This document shows positions 34,583 through 44,158 of a stretch of 53,633 nucleotides of DNA, piece after piece. The DNA lies in NCBI GenBank assembly GCA_002415025.1, contig DIBR01000071.1, positions 1-53,633 on the forward strand. Reading direction: 5' to 3'. Within the stretch, counting starts at the first letter, position 1. Each line of letters opens with the position of its first letter. Source of the DNA: Spongiibacteraceae bacterium UBA5047. GTDB taxonomy: Bacteria > Pseudomonadota > Gammaproteobacteria > Pseudomonadales > Spongiibacteraceae. A model generated the notes under the pieces. That model was not told the origin of the DNA. It saw only the letters and a program-made list of their open reading frames with translations, and did not search any database. Made by a program: the position numbers and the translations under genes.

Positions 34583-34588
34583 TATAAT
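34583..34588 (+). promoter_or_regulatory. Candidate -10 element before the wax ester synthase gene
   Basis: A perfect TATAAT lies 26 bases before the ATG at 34614, after the end of gspG. No good -35 hexamer sits 16-18 bases upstream, so either it depends on an activator or the match is chance. Confidence 0.4.
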
Positions 34589-34613
34589 AATCAAGGAATC
34601 GACAGGACCTCCT

Positions 34614-36125
34614 ATGAAGCAATTGGGCGTACTTGATACCGCTTTTATCAATCTGGAACAAACCAACACACCGCAGCACATTGGCGGCCTGGGTATATAT
34701 GACCCCTCCACAGCGCCCGGTGGGTTTGTGCGTTTCAAGCAGGTTATTGCCAATTTTGAAAAGCGCCTGCATCGTTTGCCACTGTTTCGAACCCGCTTGC
34801 ACGAAGTGCCGGGCAATATCGACCGGCCCTATTGGGTGGTTGACGAAAATTTTGATGTCGAGTTTCACCTCCGCCATATCGCCTTGCCTCACCCCGGCGA
34901 CTGGCGCCAGCTTTGTATCCAGATAGCCCGCTTGCACGCACGCCCTCTGGACATGTCGCGCCCCTTGTGGGAGGCGTATATTATCGAAGGTCTGGACAAT
35001 ATCCCGGAGTTGCCCGAGGGCAGTTTTGCAATTTACACCAAGATGCATCACGCCCTGGTAGATGGGGCTGGCGGGCAATCCTTTATGGCCGCGTTGCATG
35101 ATCTGGAACCAGACCCGGAAGAAACCGATTACATACTGAATCAGGCGCCACTGATTATTGATCGCCGCCCCAACTCGGGAGAGTTGGTAGTCAGGGCGGT
35201 TATGAACCAGACCAAAAATACCTTCACCATGGCCAGCGGCAGTGCCGGGTTGGTGAAAGATTTTGCCAAGCTCGGGTATGGCATTCTGCGCAAAGATATT
35301 CCGCGCCCGGATATCCAGGCCCCCAAAACACGTTTCAATCGCCCGGTAGGCAAGCACAGGGCATTCGAAGCCACATCCTTTAATGTTGAAGACTTTAAAT
35401 TCATCAAAAACGCCTTTGGTATGAAGGTTAACGACGTGGCGCTGGCTGTTGTCGCCGGAGCGATGGTGCGTTACCTCGATCACGTAGGCGAATCGCCTGA
35501 CTCGTCTCTGGCTGCAACTATCCCGATGAACATGCGTACCCGGCGTGGCGAGAGCGGTGACAATAATCAGGTCGGATCGGTTTTTTGCAAACTGCATACC
35601 GACATTAAAGACCCTGTGGAACGCCTGAAAGCCATTCACGACAGCGCCAACGCCGCAAAAGAGTTCGGTGAAAAATCACCGCTGGTTGACGCGCTCAAGC
35701 TGGTGGGCGTTTTTTCACCTTGGTTTGCGAAGGGCGGGGCCAAGCTGTATTCCAGCGGTAAGATTTCCCGGCACATGCCGGTGAATGTGAGTACCGTGGT
35801 AACCAACGTACCCGGACCGAATTTCGACCTGTACAGCGCGGGAGCCCGCCTGGTGCAATACCACGGTCTGGGCGTGCTGACACCTGGCGTGGGTCTGTTT
35901 CACGCAGTATTTTCTTTTGGCAGGGCGCTGACAATTTCGGTGTTGGCTGACCGCGACCAGCTTGACCAGCCCGACAAATATCGGGAGTTTCTGGACGACT
36001 CTTTTCAGGAACTGTACGGTTTGGCAGTAAAGGCCACGAACACGCCTGCGAGCAAAACGTCGTCGACAGCGAAAGGCAAGTCAGACAAGCCGGTGCGCCG
36101 CAAGAAGGCCGCCTCCAGTAGCTAG
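34614..36125 (+). CDS. Wax ester synthase/diacylglycerol acyltransferase (WS/DGAT)
   Basis: A 503-residue acyltransferase that joins acyl-CoA to fatty alcohols or diacylglycerol, making neutral storage lipids at the inner face of the membrane. The active-site motif HHALVDG (H145, H146, D150, G151) is intact. Other conserved segments are RPLDMSRPLWE, PMNMRTR and NVSTVVTNVPGP. The protein ends in a Lys/Ser/Ala-rich tail (KGKSDKPVRRKKAASSS) that may bind membrane or nucleic acid. AGGA precedes the ATG. It is followed 18 bases later by an amidohydrolase gene. Such enzymes are common in marine lipid-storing gammaproteobacteria such as Marinobacter and Alcanivorax. Confidence 0.93.
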   Translation: MKQLGVLDTAFINLEQTNTPQHIGGLGIYDPSTAPGGFVRFKQVIANFEKRLHRLPLFRTRLHEVPGNIDRPYWVVDENFDVEFHLRHIALPHPGDWRQLCIQIARLHARPLDMSRPLWEAYIIEGLDNIPELPEGSFAIYTKMHHALVDGAGGQSFMAALHDLEPDPEETDYILNQAPLIIDRRPNSGELVVRAVMNQTKNTFTMASGSAGLVKDFAKLGYGILRKDIPRPDIQAPKTRFNRPVGKHRAFEATSFNVEDFKFIKNAFGMKVNDVALAVVAGAMVRYLDHVGESPDSSLAATIPMNMRTRRGESGDNNQVGSVFCKLHTDIKDPVERLKAIHDSANAAKEFGEKSPLVDALKLVGVFSPWFAKGGAKLYSSGKISRHMPVNVSTVVTNVPGPNFDLYSAGARLVQYHGLGVLTPGVGLFHAVFSFGRALTISVLADRDQLDQPDKYREFLDDSFQELYGLAVKATNTPASKTSSTAKGKSDKPVRRKKAASSS

Positions 36126-36143
36126 TTAATCGAGGAGAACACA

Positions 36144-38030
36144 ATGCCGGACGGAGCAGGTGCTGCAAGCCAGTGGGATACACTCATTCGCGGAGCGCTG
36201 GTCTTTGACGGCAGCGGCGACACTCCTGCCGTCCACGATATAGCGGTTAAAAACGGGAAAATAGCGGCTAGAGGCGCTTCACTTGACCCGGAATCTGCCG
36301 CCGAAGTGGTTGATGCCCAGGGCCTCTGGCTCACGCCGGGCTTACTGGATATTCACACTCATCTTGACCTTGAAGTCGAAGTAAACCCCGGACTCGGTGA
36401 AGCGGTGCGGCACGGCACTACAACCGTGGTGGTGGGCAACTGCTCCCTGGGTACAGCGTTTGGCGCCCAGCTGAAAAATGGCGAAAGCCCCATCATCGAT
36501 TGCTTCACCCGCGTAGAAAATATGCCCAAGCGCGTACTGCAAAAGTGCGTCGACAAAATGGATTGGCACAATACCGCCGATTATCTGAGCCACTTCAAAC
36601 GCATTCCGCTGGGGCCGAATATTGCCCCCCTGTTGCCGCATTCCATGCTGCGCGCCGAGGTTATGGGTGTCGATGCGAGCGTGAGTCGCAAACCAACCCC
36701 GGCCGAACGCGACGAAATGTTGGCGGTAATGAATACCGCGATGGACCAGGGCTATATCGGCATGTCCACGGACAGCATTATTTTCCACTACCTGTCCAAC
36801 GATCCGCACAAAGATAAGCGGATACCTACCCAGTTTGCCGACGAACGCGAACTGAAGGCATTGATCAGCGTGCTGCGCGAGCGAGGGCGGGTATGGCAGG
36901 CCACGCCGGACAGCAAGAATATGTTTACCACCCTGCGCCGGTTTTTCTGGACCTCGGGGCGGCTGTTCGGCAAGCCGCTGCGGGTGAGCGCCTTGACTGC
37001 GCTGGACTTTAAATCAACGCCCGGTGTCTGGAAACGGCTGTTGCGCCTTGCCAAATTACTGAATTCGCCTTTGCTAAAAGGGCATTTTCACTTTCAGGCA
37101 CTGGCGACCAATTTCCGGATGTGGGGCAATGGTGTGCAAGCGCCCATATTTGAAGAACTTGAGTCGACCCGGGCATTGATTGCCTATGAAGTAGACGACG
37201 TGGCGGGGCGGCTTGCCCTGATGGAAACACCGCAATGGCAGGAACAATTTCGCAAAGATTGGGATGCTGTTTCACCCAAGCCACCCTCACTACTAAACCG
37301 GCTCGGGGTTCCCTCGGCAACCTTTCAGCTGGACCCGGATGACATTGTTATCGACCCTGTGACGCCCGTGGCGAGTTGGCATGATCAGAAGTTGTCGGAG
37401 GTCTATCGACGCTTTTGCGCATACCGCACAGGAGACAATAGCCGGCTGACAGAAGAGGAGTTGGCGGTCTACGCGGCAGCGCCGCAAGATTGTACTTCAC
37501 TGGCGGATTTTTTCGCACACTGTCTGCGTCAGTTTGACATGCGTTTTCGCTGGTGGCTGGACGTGGCAAATGTTGACCCCGATATAACCGACGAAATTCT
37601 GTTTGACGAAAATACACTCCCCGGTTTTAACGACAGCGGAGCGCATATCACCAATCTCGCTTTTTATGACGGCAATCTGTTAAACCTCCAGTTGGCGCAG
37701 AAAACCGGCGTCAAAAAAGTGGCGACTGCAGTGAGGCGCCTTACGCGGGAGCCAGCCCAATTCTTCAACCTTGATGTGGGTACGCTGGATATTGGTCAGC
37801 AGGCTGACCTGGTATTGATCAATCCGGACCAGTTGCGCGACTACGACTCCAACAGCAACCGACAGTTAGTGTACAACCCTGAGTTCGAGCACGATGTACT
37901 GGTGAATCGGTCGGACGGGGTAGTTGAGCAGGTTTACATTCACGGTGTGCGTGTTTGGGAATCTGCCTCCCGATTTACCGAGGCCCTGGGGCGACAGACA
38001 TTGGGCCGCGCTCTGACTGCTGTCAGGTAG
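36144..38030 (+). CDS. D-aminoacylase / N-acyl-D-amino-acid deacylase-type amidohydrolase
   Basis: A 628-residue metal-dependent amidohydrolase of the D-aminoacylase family. The N-terminal beta sandwich leads into LTPGLLDIHTHLDLEVEV (metal ligands H71, H73), then VVGNCSLG with C100 at the family's zinc-binding cysteine. The C-terminal part has LPGFNDSGAHITNL with the probable catalytic aspartate, and the usual closing segment DIGQQADLVLINPDQL. Members hydrolyse N-acyl-D-amino acids or related amides; the true substrate here is unknown. AGGAG at 36132-36136 precedes the ATG. It is packed between the WS/DGAT gene and a small exported-protein gene 2 bases downstream, so all three likely share a transcript. 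Confidence 0.88.
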   Translation: MPDGAGAASQWDTLIRGALVFDGSGDTPAVHDIAVKNGKIAARGASLDPESAAEVVDAQGLWLTPGLLDIHTHLDLEVEVNPGLGEAVRHGTTTVVVGNCSLGTAFGAQLKNGESPIIDCFTRVENMPKRVLQKCVDKMDWHNTADYLSHFKRIPLGPNIAPLLPHSMLRAEVMGVDASVSRKPTPAERDEMLAVMNTAMDQGYIGMSTDSIIFHYLSNDPHKDKRIPTQFADERELKALISVLRERGRVWQATPDSKNMFTTLRRFFWTSGRLFGKPLRVSALTALDFKSTPGVWKRLLRLAKLLNSPLLKGHFHFQALATNFRMWGNGVQAPIFEELESTRALIAYEVDDVAGRLALMETPQWQEQFRKDWDAVSPKPPSLLNRLGVPSATFQLDPDDIVIDPVTPVASWHDQKLSEVYRRFCAYRTGDNSRLTEEELAVYAAAPQDCTSLADFFAHCLRQFDMRFRWWLDVANVDPDITDEILFDENTLPGFNDSGAHITNLAFYDGNLLNLQLAQKTGVKKVATAVRRLTREPAQFFNLDVGTLDIGQQADLVLINPDQLRDYDSNSNRQLVYNPEFEHDVLVNRSDGVVEQVYIHGVRVWESASRFTEALGRQTLGRALTAVR

Positions 38031-38032
38031 CC

Positions 38033-38578
38033 ATGAGGGCGAGGTTGCGACTATTACCGCTGTTACCCTTGCTGGTGTGTAGCGGCGCTTTCGCGGCCCC
38101 CGATATTGATTGCCTTGTGCAGCATTACAACCGCTATATTGATCAGCACAACGATGCCTTTTTGCATGCTGCCGCAGAACTGGAACAACGCTCGCCAGAT
38201 GACTATGAATTGCTATCTGACTTCATTGATTACCAGATTCGCAGCAACACACTGAAGGCCTACGTGGCCGGATATCTGGGTGCCAAAGCTCCCCGACAAT
38301 TATTGCTGAATGAGGCATTAGCCAAAGTTGTGCCGCCACATGACCAGGGGGCACCTCACGCGATCATGATGTCTGATAGCACCTACCGAGACAGTTTCCC
38401 CGAATGGGAATCACAATCGCGGCAGTTTTTACAGAAAAAGTCGTATAGCGAGCAGGAATGGGGCGAGTTTGTGCAAGCGCGCAATGTGCTCAATCGCCTG
38501 CTCTCGACAACACCACAGTACCCGGCCGTGATAGCCGCTTACCGCACTCCCGCCGGCGAGATTTGCAATATTCGCTAG
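38033..38578 (+). CDS. Exported protein of unknown function
   Basis: A 181-residue protein with a signal peptide (RLRLLPLLPLLVCSGAFAAP, cleavage likely near residue 22). The mature part is helical and mostly polar, with two cysteines (DIDCLVQ and EICNIR) placed at its two ends that could form a disulfide, and no recognised domain. The ATG follows the amidohydrolase stop by two bases, with a modest ribosome site (CAGG), so it is the third gene of the lipid/amidohydrolase unit. An upstream open frame from 37955 only reads through the preceding gene. A small stem of seven pairs (38577-38595) lies at the stop, without a T-run. Confidence 0.7.
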   Translation: MRARLRLLPLLPLLVCSGAFAAPDIDCLVQHYNRYIDQHNDAFLHAAAELEQRSPDDYELLSDFIDYQIRSNTLKAYVAGYLGAKAPRQLLLNEALAKVVPPHDQGAPHAIMMSDSTYRDSFPEWESQSRQFLQKKSYSEQEWGEFVQARNVLNRLLSTTPQYPAVIAAYRTPAGEICNIR

Positions 38579-38729
38579 AGCAATTTTGTTGCTCTAAATG
38601 ATTTCCTCGGCATCGCCAAACAGTTCTTCCTTGCAGTACTGTTTTGCCTGCGGTTGTCGCACTGTGCTGTGATGTTATTGCGGAGCGTCCTGCTTTTCCA
38701 TATAAGCGTCCCAATTAGCAATCGCTTCA

Positions 38730-38748
38730 AATGACAATGATTGTCATT
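38730..38748. promoter_or_regulatory. Perfect 19-base palindrome resembling a Fur box
   Basis: AATGACAAT-G-ATTGTCATT is a perfect 9-1-9 palindrome. Its centre matches the Fur 7-1-7 model TGATAAT-N-ATTATCA except for one symmetrical T-to-C change in each half. It sits 120 bases upstream of the acyl-CoA synthetase start. Another dimeric regulator could equally use it. Confidence 0.5.
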
Positions 38749-38867
38749 GCCAATTGCAACACCTGCCGGTATTGCTTGCGGGAGCGGGCAGTGATTTGTA
38801 ATCTGAACCCATAACAAGAGCGAACCAACGCAACGGCTTCGCATTCCATATTTGCCCTGGAGCACCC

Positions 38868-40424
38868 ATGCACAGTTCACTTTCATCCCTTATTATTCGC
38901 AATGCACAGACGATACCCACACACACCGCAACCATTATGGACGGTCGTGAAAAGACCTGGGCGGAGCTGCTGCAGCGAGTAAAGCGGATTGCCGGGGCTT
39001 TGCGTGAACATGGCGTCAAGGCGGGGGATCGGGTGGGTATACTGGCGCTCAACTCTGATCGTTACTTTGAGCTGATCTACGCAATACCGTGGCTCGGCGC
39101 GGTAGCCGTCCCGATTAACATTCGTCTGGCACCACCGGAAATCACCCATTGGATTACGGACTCCCAGACGCAGTACCTGTTTGTTGATTCGTTCTTTAAA
39201 GACACGATTGCCGGTATTCGCGACACCCTACCACTCAAATCGGTGTGGGGCCTGGACGAGCATGCGGCAGAGTTAACGGTTGACGCCATGGCACAAAGCG
39301 GACCAGCTCTGGAGGACTACCAGACTCAGGCGGATGACCTTGCCTTTCTCATGTATACCGGTGGCACAACCGGTCCGTCGAAAGGCGTAATGTTGAGTCA
39401 TCGCAATTTACTGGGGTCGTGTCTGCAAGCGCTGCCGACCTTGATCGATGTGAACTGGCCCGCCGAAAAGCGGTTTTTGCGCGTAGCCCCGATGTTCCAT
39501 GTGGCCGATATGTATAACGGCTTTACCCAAACGATTCTCGGCACAACCCATATCATTTTGCCCTTTTTTGATCCGAAAGCGGTGCTGGAAGCACTGCAGC
39601 GTGAGCGAGCCACTTACGTCATGCTGGTGCCGACCATGCTGGGTATGGTGATGCAGCTACCCGAGTTCGAAGAGTACGACCTGTCGGCGCTAAGGGCGAT
39701 TGGTTACGGCGCCTCGCCCATGCCGCAAGCGGTATTGCAGCGCGCACAAAAATTGTTACCGCATGTCGAGTTCTTTCAGGCCTATGGCCAAACCGAAGCA
39801 GCGCCGATAGTGTCGGTGCTCAACGCAAAAGATCACAGTAATCCGAAAAATGAAAAAATCCTGCGCTCGGCGGGGCAGGTGGTACCCGGCGTAGAGCTGC
39901 AGATTCTTGACGAAGACGGCAAGGTCTTGCCTGAAGGTGAAGTGGGCGAAGTCTGCGTGCGCGGCGACAATGTGATGCAGGGTTACTGGAATTTGCCCGA
40001 CAAAACCGCTGAAACACTCAAGAACGGGTGGCTGCATACAGGTGACGGCGGCTATCTTGAAGACGGCTACCTGTACATCGTTGATCGCGTTAAAGACATG
40101 ATTATTTCCGGCGGAGAAAATATTTACTCCAGCGAAGTTGAACAGGCCGTGTACAAACACGAATCAGTGGAACAATGCGCGGTTATCGGAATTCCCAACG
40201 AGAAGTGGGGCGAACAGGTGCACGCCATCGTTGTGCTTAAAGACGGACAGTCGGCAAGCGAAGCAGTCATTATCGAGCATTGCCGGGAGTGGATTGCCGG
40301 CTACAAGTGCCCGCGCTCGGTTGAGTTTCGATCGGAGCCCTTGCCTTTGTCAGGCGTATCCAAGGTATTGAAAAATGAACTGCGCAAGCCTTATTGGGCG
40401 GGCAAGGAGCGGGCGGTCAATTAA
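38868..40424 (+). CDS. AMP-forming acyl-CoA synthetase
   Basis: A 518-residue adenylate-forming enzyme that activates a carboxylic acid to acyl-AMP and then to acyl-CoA. The P-loop is YTGGTTGPSKGVMLSH; the adenine-site motif is YGQTEAAP; the hinge region is WLHTGDGGYLEDGYLYIVDR with KDMIISGGENIYSSEVE; the catalytic lysine is in the C-terminal segment SGVSKVLKNELRKPYW. The substrate could be a long- or medium-chain fatty acid; the motif set does not decide. GGAG lies five bases before the ATG. It is downstream of the Fur-box-like palindrome and 46 bases before the PPOX-fold gene. It could feed acyl-CoA to the WS/DGAT encoded 3 kb upstream, which is inference. Confidence 0.92.
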   Translation: MHSSLSSLIIRNAQTIPTHTATIMDGREKTWAELLQRVKRIAGALREHGVKAGDRVGILALNSDRYFELIYAIPWLGAVAVPINIRLAPPEITHWITDSQTQYLFVDSFFKDTIAGIRDTLPLKSVWGLDEHAAELTVDAMAQSGPALEDYQTQADDLAFLMYTGGTTGPSKGVMLSHRNLLGSCLQALPTLIDVNWPAEKRFLRVAPMFHVADMYNGFTQTILGTTHIILPFFDPKAVLEALQRERATYVMLVPTMLGMVMQLPEFEEYDLSALRAIGYGASPMPQAVLQRAQKLLPHVEFFQAYGQTEAAPIVSVLNAKDHSNPKNEKILRSAGQVVPGVELQILDEDGKVLPEGEVGEVCVRGDNVMQGYWNLPDKTAETLKNGWLHTGDGGYLEDGYLYIVDRVKDMIISGGENIYSSEVEQAVYKHESVEQCAVIGIPNEKWGEQVHAIVVLKDGQSASEAVIIEHCREWIAGYKCPRSVEFRSEPLPLSGVSKVLKNELRKPYWAGKERAVN

Positions 40425-40469
40425 GGCCTTACAATAAGCTTATCAGACGACAATTCCTCAAGGACAACT

Positions 40470-40892
40470 ATGAGCGCCACAATTCCCGACTCGCACGTCG
40501 ACATTTTACAGAACGCTTTTTCGGCCATGGTGACCACCATTCGCCACAAAGACGGTTTGCCTTCAACCAACCCCGTGTCGTTTGTCTGGGATGGCGAGCG
40601 GGTTCGCTTCAGTACGCTCAAACAGCGGGTTAAATATAAAAACCTGATTCACAATCCAGCCTTGACCATGTGCATGATGGACCCGCGTGATATGACCCGC
40701 TATATCGAAATTCGCGGTCACGGAGAAATCGAAGACGACCCCGGCGGAGAGTGGAACAAAGCCATTTACCGAAAAGTCATGGGTGAGGAGTTCACGCTGG
40801 ACGAACCGGATGCCGAGCGCGTCATCGTTACCTTAATCCCCGAGCAGGTCTCTGCGCCGTTGCTGTATGGCGGAAAGCTGGCGAGAACATAG
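40470..40892 (+). CDS. PPOX-fold flavin/F420-type oxidoreductase
   Basis: A 140-residue protein of the pyridoxamine 5'-phosphate oxidase-like split-barrel family. Diagnostic stretches are HKDGLPSTNPVSFVWDGERV, FSTLKQRVKYKNLIHNP and RYIEIRGHGEIEDDPGG. Members of this subgroup are usually annotated as F420-dependent, but FMN or heme are also used and cannot be excluded. AAGGA precedes the ATG. It follows the acyl-CoA synthetase closely and ends 77 bases before the convergent RND transporter gene. Function unknown; a small redox or flavin-reducing role is likely. Confidence 0.85.
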   Translation: MSATIPDSHVDILQNAFSAMVTTIRHKDGLPSTNPVSFVWDGERVRFSTLKQRVKYKNLIHNPALTMCMMDPRDMTRYIEIRGHGEIEDDPGGEWNKAIYRKVMGEEFTLDEPDAERVIVTLIPEQVSAPLLYGGKLART

Positions 40893-40969
40893 TTACTTCG
40901 CGTCCCCCGAGGGCCTTCCGGGGGGTACTCGCGAGATTGGCGTCCATGTCCTCGAAGCGCCAATGATTG

Positions 40970-43900
40970 TCACAGGTGTCGCCCGCGCCATATTCTGAAA
41001 ATCGCCGGATAGACCAGCAAAACCATCAATAGTGCTGATATAACGCCGCCAACCATGGGTGCGGCGATGCGCTGCATGACGTCGGCGCCGGTACCATCAG
41101 AAACCATGATGGGCACCAGACCGACGAACAGCGAGAGTCCGGTCATCAGCATGGGCCGGATTCGTTGCGACGCACCTTGCTGAATTGTGGCATGCAGGCC
41201 TGTTTCATCCAGGGGCTGGCCGGCCGCTTGTCGCTCGCGCCAGGCAATGTCGAGATACACCATCATCAGCAGGCCGAGTTCAACTGCCAGCCCGGCCACA
41301 GCGATCATGCCCACCCAAACCGCGACGCTGAGTTTAAAATCAAGCAGCCACAGCAGCCAGATTGCGCCGCTAAGGGAGAAGGGCACGCTCAGCATGATGA
41401 TAAGCGTTTCCGGTAGTGAACCCCTGTGCATGAAAAGCATAAAGAAGATCAAAAAGAGCGTTGCCGGAACGAGAATCCCCAGTTTGGCCTTGGCGCGTTC
41501 GAAATACTGGAATTGCCCGGCCCAGGCAAGCCGATAACCTGGCGGCACAGTAACTTGTTCGGCAACAACCTGCTTCGCCCGCGCAACGTAGTCGGCAATA
41601 CCGATATCATTTTTTACATCGACAAACACAAAGCCAACCAGCTGCCCGTCTTCACTTCGCACTGAAGGAGGGCCGGTGGTGAAAGCGATGTCTGCGACTT
41701 GAGTGATCGGAATGTGCGCGCCACTCGGTGTGGGTACCAGTACTCGCTCAAGCGCGTCGATGTTGTCCCGGTAATCGCGCGCGTAACGCAGCAGGATGTT
41801 GTAGCGCTCCCGGCCTTCAACGGTTTCTGACACCACCGTGCCGCCTACCGCCGCCATTAATACACGTTCCACGTCGCCAACGTTCAGCCCGAAGCGGGCC
41901 GCTGCCTGGCGGTCGATGGTGAAATCCAGAAAATAGCCGCCGGTACTGCGTTCTGCAAAGGCGCTGCGTGTATGTTGTGCCGTGCGATCGTCTTGCTGCA
42001 GAGCCTGCTCAATGGCTATACCGGTTTTCTCGATGGTCTCCAGGTCAGGGCCGAATACTTTAATACCGAGTGCCGAACGGATGCCGGTTGCCAGCATTTC
42101 CGTTCGCGTCTGTATCGGCATCCAAAAGATATTCGGCATGCCGGGGAAGCGCAGCTTTTGATCCATTTCCTGAATCAGACCATCCCAGTCGAGGCCGGCA
42201 CGCCACTCATCTTTCGGTTTGAGCGTAATCACGGTTTCAACCATCGACAGTGGCGCAGGGTCAGTCGGGCTGGTTGAACGCCCGACCTTGCCAAAAACAT
42301 GTTCGACTTCAGGGATATCCGCGATGATCCGATCCATGGTTTGCAGAGTGCGGGTAGCCTCGGTGATCGACATGCCGGGTAAGGCCGTAGGCATATACAG
42401 AATCGAGCCTTCATTGAGAGGCGGCATAAATTCGTTACCTAGCTGGCGCAGAGGATAGAGCGTTGCCAGCAGCACCAGCAGCGCGACGACGATAACACCC
42501 CGGCGATGGCGCACAACGCCGGATACGATTGGATGGTAGGCGCGCACAAGCCAGCGATTTAACACGCTCTCGTCGGCGCGGATTCGGCCCCGGATCAGCC
42601 ATACCGCCAGGGCGGGCACCAGCGTGATTGAGAGCAGCGCTGCAAAGCCCATGGAGTAGGTTTTGGTAAAGGCCAGCGGTTTGAAAAGCCTGCCCTCAGT
42701 ACCTTCCAACGCGAACACCGGCATAAACGACACGGCAATGATCAGCAGCGAGAAGAAAATGCTCGGACCCACTTCCTGCATGGCGCCAATAACAACGTCG
42801 GTGCGCGACTGCGCCCTGAGTTCCGGCGGGGCGTTCTCGTCGCTCCAGCGATGCAATGCCTTGTGAATGTTATCAATAATGACAATGGCCGCATCCACCA
42901 TGGCTCCTATTGCCACAGCAATGCCACCGAGCGACATGATGTTGGCGGTGAGCCCCTGAAAATACATCGGGATAAAGGCCAGTAACACGGCTACAGGCAG
43001 GGTGATAACGGCCACGAGCGTGGATCGGGCATGCAAGAGGAAGATGCCAATAATCAGGGAGACTATCAGCATTTCTTCGAACAGTGTTGTGCTTAGGGTT
43101 TCAATTGCCTGATTGATCAGGCCGGCACGATCATAAACCGGAATAATCTCAACCCCTTCCGGTAAGCCCGCTTCGATCGACTTCAGGCGCTCTTGAACCT
43201 TGTCAATAACAGTCAATGCGTTTTCGCCGTAACGCATCACAACGATCCCGCCGACGGTAACCCCTTGGCCATCCAGCTCGGCCTGACCTCGCTGGATAGC
43301 CGGCCCCAGTGACACGTCAGCCACGTCTTTGACCGTTACGGGTACACCTGAAGTCGTTGCTTTTAAGACCACATTCTCCAGGTCTTCTACCGAACGAACA
43401 TAGCCGCGTCCGCGAATAAATTGCTCATGTCCGGCCACTTCCAGAATGCGACCGCCGACATCGTTGTTGGAATCTTTTACTGCAGCAATAACCGCCTTCA
43501 GCGGAATACCGAATGATGCCAGTTTGTTGGGGTCGAGGTTGATCTGGTATTCGCGCTTGTAACCGCCCACCGACGCCACTTCGGCAACACCTTCAACGGC
43601 CTCCAGGGCATAGCGAAGGTTAAAGTCCTGCAGTGAGCGCAAATCGGCCAGGCTGTGTTTACCTGAGGTGTCTTTCAACGCGTACTGGTAGACCCAGCCA
43701 ACGCCGGTGGCATCCGGCCCCAATGTCGGGTTAACACCTTCAGGCAAATCGGCCGTTGCGCTATTGAGATACTCAAGCACCCTCGATCGGGCCCAATACA
43801 TATCCACACCATCGTCAAAAATGGCATACACAAAAGACAAGCCAAAAAAGCTCTGGCCGCGCACATAGTTCACGCCGGGGGCGGCAAGCAGTGTCGTCGT

Positions 43901-44158
43901 TAGCGGGTAGGTAATCTGGTCTTCCACCAGATCGGGGCTGCGCCCCGGCCATTCCGTGAACACGATGACCTGAACATCCGACAGGTCTGGAATTGCATCC
44001 AGCGGTGCGCGTTGCAATGCCTGCCAACCACCAAAAGCCAGTGCGGCAATCGCCACCACAGTCAACAAAGGGTTTCTTGCGCAATAGGCAATAAGGTTGT
44101 TTATCACGCCTTTGCTTTCTGCAGAGGCGGGGTGTTGGTCGTCGCGATGATCTACCAT
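40970..44158 (-). CDS. Heavy-metal RND efflux pump (CusA/CzcA family)
   Basis: A 1062-residue inner-membrane proton-driven pump with the 12-helix RND fold and two large periplasmic loops. The helix-4 motif GGIAVAIGAMVDAAIVIIDN is the heavy-metal RND signature. TRTEMLATGIRSALGIKV resembles the copper/silver group (CusA has RIDMLSTGIKS) more than the zinc/cobalt group. It exports metal ions from periplasm or cytoplasm through the adaptor and outer-membrane channel encoded upstream; it starts 7 bases inside the end of the adaptor gene. I lean to copper or silver because the neighbours are copper-type genes, but the ion is not proven, so no symbol is given. Confidence 0.95.
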   Translation of the reverse strand: MVDHRDDQHPASAESKGVINNLIAYCARNPLLTVVAIAALAFGGWQALQRAPLDAIPDLSDVQVIVFTEWPGRSPDLVEDQITYPLTTTLLAAPGVNYVRGQSFFGLSFVYAIFDDGVDMYWARSRVLEYLNSATADLPEGVNPTLGPDATGVGWVYQYALKDTSGKHSLADLRSLQDFNLRYALEAVEGVAEVASVGGYKREYQINLDPNKLASFGIPLKAVIAAVKDSNNDVGGRILEVAGHEQFIRGRGYVRSVEDLENVVLKATTSGVPVTVKDVADVSLGPAIQRGQAELDGQGVTVGGIVVMRYGENALTVIDKVQERLKSIEAGLPEGVEIIPVYDRAGLINQAIETLSTTLFEEMLIVSLIIGIFLLHARSTLVAVITLPVAVLLAFIPMYFQGLTANIMSLGGIAVAIGAMVDAAIVIIDNIHKALHRWSDENAPPELRAQSRTDVVIGAMQEVGPSIFFSLLIIAVSFMPVFALEGTEGRLFKPLAFTKTYSMGFAALLSITLVPALAVWLIRGRIRADESVLNRWLVRAYHPIVSGVVRHRRGVIVVALLVLLATLYPLRQLGNEFMPPLNEGSILYMPTALPGMSITEATRTLQTMDRIIADIPEVEHVFGKVGRSTSPTDPAPLSMVETVITLKPKDEWRAGLDWDGLIQEMDQKLRFPGMPNIFWMPIQTRTEMLATGIRSALGIKVFGPDLETIEKTGIAIEQALQQDDRTAQHTRSAFAERSTGGYFLDFTIDRQAAARFGLNVGDVERVLMAAVGGTVVSETVEGRERYNILLRYARDYRDNIDALERVLVPTPSGAHIPITQVADIAFTTGPPSVRSEDGQLVGFVFVDVKNDIGIADYVARAKQVVAEQVTVPPGYRLAWAGQFQYFERAKAKLGILVPATLFLIFFMLFMHRGSLPETLIIMLSVPFSLSGAIWLLWLLDFKLSVAVWVGMIAVAGLAVELGLLMMVYLDIAWRERQAAGQPLDETGLHATIQQGASQRIRPMLMTGLSLFVGLVPIMVSDGTGADVMQRIAAPMVGGVISALLMVLLVYPAIFRIWRGRHL

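Noticed and set aside
34323..35639. A 438-codon open frame on the minus strand opposite the wax ester synthase gene
   Set aside because: The plus-strand gene has all WS/DGAT motifs; the antisense product is His/Gln/Arg-rich with no recognisable domain and is a codon-bias shadow.
40904..40926. GC-rich hairpin between the PPOX gene and the RND pump gene
   Set aside because: Internal mismatches and no T-run on either strand; not called as a terminator.
40961..40972. CAATGATTGTCA, matching the core of the Fur-box-like palindrome at 38730
   Set aside because: Only half of the palindrome is present and it overlaps the stop of the RND pump gene, with no promoter to control there.
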